Below are positions 61,815 through 64,000 of a DNA stretch of 64,000 nucleotides, in pieces (position 1 is the first letter of the stretch; each line of letters starts with the position of its first letter). A program made the translations under genes and the position numbers. This stretch comes from Muricoccus roseus. Lineage in GTDB: Bacteria > Pseudomonadota > Alphaproteobacteria > Acetobacterales > Acetobacteraceae. The notes under the pieces were generated by a model. The model was not told the origin of the DNA, searched no databases, and saw only the letters and a program-made list of their open reading frames with translations. The DNA lies in assembly GCF_900141905.1 (NCBI RefSeq), contig NZ_FQZF01000003.1, positions 186,001 through 250,000 on the forward strand, read 5' to 3'.

Positions 61815-62792
61815 CTAGTCGAGCCGCACGTTGTTGGCGCGGATCAGCCGCGTATAGGTCTCGGTGGTCGAGGTCAGCCAGCTGCGGAAGGCATCCGGCC
61901 CCTCGGTGCGCGGCTCGGCGCCCAGGTCCTTCAGCCGGGCGGCGATGGCGGGCAGCGCGACGATCGCGTTCAGCTCCCTGTGCAGGCGCTCGATCATCGG
62001 GCGGGGTGTGTTGCCCTGCACCATGATGCCCTGCCAGGTGCCCGCATCCGCCGCCGGCCAGCCGATTTCCCGGAAGGTCGGCACGTTCGGCAGGGAGGCG
62101 AGGCGGTGCTGGCCGGTGACGGCGACCGCGCGCATCTGGTTGTTCACCGCATAGGGCTGCGCCTGGGTGGCGCCGGCGATGGTCAGGTCGGCCTCGCCCG
62201 AGACCACGGCGGTCAGCGCCGGGGCGCCGCCGCGATAGGGCACATGCGTCATCTCCTTGCCCCAGGCATCGGCCAGCTCGATCAGGGTGAGGTGAGAGGC
62301 GGTGCCGACGCCCGAATTTCCGCCGTTCAGCGGCCGCGGGGCGGATTTCGCATAGGCCGCGAGCGCGCGCGCATCCTGCACGGGCAGCGCATTCGCCACG
62401 CCGAGGATGTAGGGCGCGTAGATCAGCATGGTGACCGGCGCGAGGTCTTTCGCATTGTCGAAGGGCAGGCGCGGGAAGAGCGCGGGGTTGGTCGCGATGG
62501 TCGTCACGTCCATCAGCAGCAGCGTGTGGCCGTCCGGCGGGCTCTTGGCGACGACATCGGCGCCGATATTGCCGCCGGCACCGGCGCGGTTCTCGACCAC
62601 CACGTTCTGGCCGAGCACGCGGGTCAGCTCCGGCGCGATCAGCCGCGCGAGGATGTCGCTCGTCCCGCCCGGCGCGTTGGGCACGATGATGCGGAGCGTG
62701 TGGTCGAAATTCTGGGCTCGGACCGCGGGCGCCGCGAGCGTGGAGAAGGCGCTGGCGGCAAGGCTGGTGCGGAGAAGGTCGCGGCGCTGCAT
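61815..62792 (-). CDS. Bug/TctC-family solute-binding receptor
   Basis: 325 residues. The ATG at 62792 begins MQRRDLLRTSLAASAFSTLA, a signal peptide cleaving near AVRAQ; 29 upstream codons lack signal-like features. Motifs: LRIIVPNAPGGTSDILARLIA and VVVENRAGAGGNIGADVV. It is divergent from the LysR gene across about 125 bp and upstream of the malate/lactate dehydrogenase. No TctAB partner is in the window. Confidence 0.9.
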   Translation of the reverse strand: MQRRDLLRTSLAASAFSTLAAPAVRAQNFDHTLRIIVPNAPGGTSDILARLIAPELTRVLGQNVVVENRAGAGGNIGADVVAKSPPDGHTLLLMDVTTIATNPALFPRLPFDNAKDLAPVTMLIYAPYILGVANALPVQDARALAAYAKSAPRPLNGGNSGVGTASHLTLIELADAWGKEMTHVPYRGGAPALTAVVSGEADLTIAGATQAQPYAVNNQMRAVAVTGQHRLASLPNVPTFREIGWPAADAGTWQGIMVQGNTPRPMIERLHRELNAIVALPAIAARLKDLGAEPRTEGPDAFRSWLTSTTETYTRLIRANNVRLD

Positions 62793-62916
62793 CTCGATCG
62801 TTTCCCTCAAGCGTTGTGGCGGCCCTTCGAGGAGCCTTGGCATCGGATGGCGTAACGGCCCCCACCGATGCTTGTCCAAGCTTGAATGCGGATCGTTCGA
62901 TGCGCAAACTGGATCA

Positions 62917-63819
62917 ATGTTCGAACTGGGTCAGCTCCGCTGCTTTGTCGCCGTGGCGGAGGAGCTGCATTTCCGCCGCGCCGCCGCTCGGCTGAACATG
63001 ACCCAGCCGCCGCTGAGCCGGCAGATCCAGATGCTCGAGCACGAGCTGGGCTTTCCCCTCTTCCTGCGCAGCAGCCGTGCCGTGCAGCTCACCCCGGCCG
63101 GGCGGGTCTTCCTGGACCAGTCGCGGCGGATGCTCCGCATGGCGGAGGGCGCGGCGCAGGAGGCCCTGCGGGTGGCGCGAGGCGAGACGGGTAGCGTCAC
63201 CCTCGGCTTCACCGCGGCGTCCAGCTACGCCGTGCTGCCGCGCCTGGTGGCGATGATCCGCAAGGGCGCGCCGGGGATCGAGCTGAACCTGCGGGAGCTG
63301 GTGACGCAGGACCAGATCGCGGCGTTGCGCGCGGGGGGCATCGATGCGGGGCTGCTGCGCCCTCCCCTGGCTGGCCCGGACCTGCGCGCGGCGCGGCTGG
63401 AGCGTGAGCCGCTGCGGGTCGCCCTGCCGCTCGGCCACCCGCTGGCGGAGGAGGAAGGGGTGGAGCCCGCCGCGCTGGATGGCCAGCCGCTGATCACCTA
63501 CCCGCCGGTCGAGGGCCGCTACCTGCATGACCTCGTCCATTCGGTGCTGCGGCTCGGCGGAGTGACGCCCGGGCGGGTGCAGCATGTCAGCCAGACCCAT
63601 TCCATCCTCGCGCTGGTGGGCGCCGGCATCGGCTTCGCGCTCGTGCCCCAGGCCGCCGAGCGGCTGCGGCCCATGGATGTGGTGCTGCGTCCCTTACGCG
63701 GCACGCCGCCACTGACCGCGGACCTGCTGCTGGCCTGGACCGAGGCCGGGAACCCGGCGCGGGACGCGGTGCTGGCGGTGGTTCGGCGGGAATGGCTCGG
63801 CCTGGGCCAGATCGCGTAG
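62917..63819 (+). CDS. LysR-family regulator
   Basis: 300 residues. HTH: MFELGQLRCFVAVAEELHFRRAAARLNMTQPPLSRQI. The effector domain has TLGFTAASSYAVLPRLVAMIRKG and HSILALVGAGIGFALVPQA, placing it near the CatR/BenM-like group that often controls aromatic or carboxylate catabolism. Divergent from the Bug-Ldh pair, the classical arrangement for a LysR activator of the adjacent operon. The start at 62917 is chosen since upstream in-frame sequence lies antisense to the Bug gene. Confidence 0.92.
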   Translation: MFELGQLRCFVAVAEELHFRRAAARLNMTQPPLSRQIQMLEHELGFPLFLRSSRAVQLTPAGRVFLDQSRRMLRMAEGAAQEALRVARGETGSVTLGFTAASSYAVLPRLVAMIRKGAPGIELNLRELVTQDQIAALRAGGIDAGLLRPPLAGPDLRAARLEREPLRVALPLGHPLAEEEGVEPAALDGQPLITYPPVEGRYLHDLVHSVLRLGGVTPGRVQHVSQTHSILALVGAGIGFALVPQAAERLRPMDVVLRPLRGTPPLTADLLLAWTEAGNPARDAVLAVVRREWLGLGQIA

Positions 63820-63830
63820 CGGGCCGGCGC

Positions 63831-64000
63831 TCAGGAGCCCGGCGCCAGCTCCGCCCGGAGCTCGTCGATCACCCGGAGCGTGCCGTCGCGGCGCTCCAGG
63901 TGCCAGAAGGTCCAGCCATTGCAGGAAGGGGCCTCCTGCACGGCCGCGCCCACCTGGTGGATGCTGCCCGTGATGCGGCCGCAGCGCAGAGTCGCATCCG
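63831..64000 (-). CDS. CcrM-type adenine DNA methyltransferase, 3' end only
   Basis: Partial gene: only the last 56 codons lie in the window and the rest is beyond the right edge. The translated segment contains GRITGSIHQVGAAVQEAPSC followed by NGWTFWHLERRDG, then IDELRAEL and a stop at 63831-63833. This is the small C-terminal domain that follows the methyltransferase core in CcrM, the cell-cycle GANTC methylase of alphaproteobacteria. Identification rests on this domain alone but the match is distinctive. Confidence 0.8.
   Translation of the reverse strand, partial: DATLRCGRITGSIHQVGAAVQEAPSCNGWTFWHLERRDGTLRVIDELRAELAPGS

Overview
The window is GC-rich bacterial DNA with tightly packed genes, many 1-14 nt start/stop overlaps and strong G/C third-position bias. 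Five Bug/TctC-type solute receptors, the order mutY - DUF721 - dsbA - smc, a CcrM-type methyltransferase end and ETF-ubiquinone oxidoreductase beside a family-4 uracil-DNA glycosylase point to an alphaproteobacterium. The best guess is Acetobacteraceae (Roseomonas-like); this is inferred from gene content, not from a marker gene. No rRNA, tRNA, CRISPR array or replication origin was recognised.

Layout. 0.3-5.3 kb: lytic transglycosylase, uracil-DNA glycosylase and ETF-QO. 5.3-12.8 kb: a minus-strand catabolic operon of eight genes headed by an IclR regulator (iron alcohol dehydrogenase, sialidase-like propeller, DapA-family aldolase, SDR, GAF protein, two Bug receptors). 13.1-15.2 kb: eutB-eutC. 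15.3-23.6 kb: a MarR gene divergent from a seven-gene plus-strand operon pairing a NicX-fold enzyme with an alpha/beta hydrolase, acyl-CoA dehydrogenase, CoA ligase, opine-dehydrogenase-like protein, hydroxyacyl-CoA dehydrogenase and Bug receptor. 23.7-28.5 kb: selO, a ModE-type HTH, a MetX-like hydrolase and a nonsense-mutated IS481-family element. 28.5-34.4 kb: small-molecule catabolism with visible decay, including an IclR-SMP-30 fusion, a frameshifted malate/lactate dehydrogenase and a truncated altronate dehydratase.

34.4-46.0 kb is the most coherent system: an aerobic nicotinate degradation locus. Read on the minus strand it runs nicX, a branched-chain-amino-acid-type ABC importer (receptor, fused LivH-LivM permease, two ATPases), nicA, nicB, nicC and a TetR regulator. 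Two 18-bp palindromes matching at 15 of 18 positions lie in front of nicX and in front of nicC, so one repressor (most simply the local TetR) probably controls both transcription units. NicAB would hydroxylate nicotinate to 6-hydroxynicotinate, NicC convert that to 2,5-dihydroxypyridine and NicX open the ring to N-formylmaleamate. Clear genes for the later steps (deformylase, maleamate amidase, maleate isomerase) are absent here.

46.1-64.0 kb: flavin-reductase-like protein, a LysR/YeiH pair, upp, kdsD, a very Ala-rich SMC, dsbA, DUF721, mutY, bioY, a GAF-PAS-GGDEF-EAL protein, a second malate/lactate dehydrogenase with a Bug receptor and divergent LysR, and the 3' end of a CcrM-like methyltransferase.

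Two inverted copies of an intergenic element with several hairpins (25.7 and 50.8 kb) are the clearest non-coding structure.
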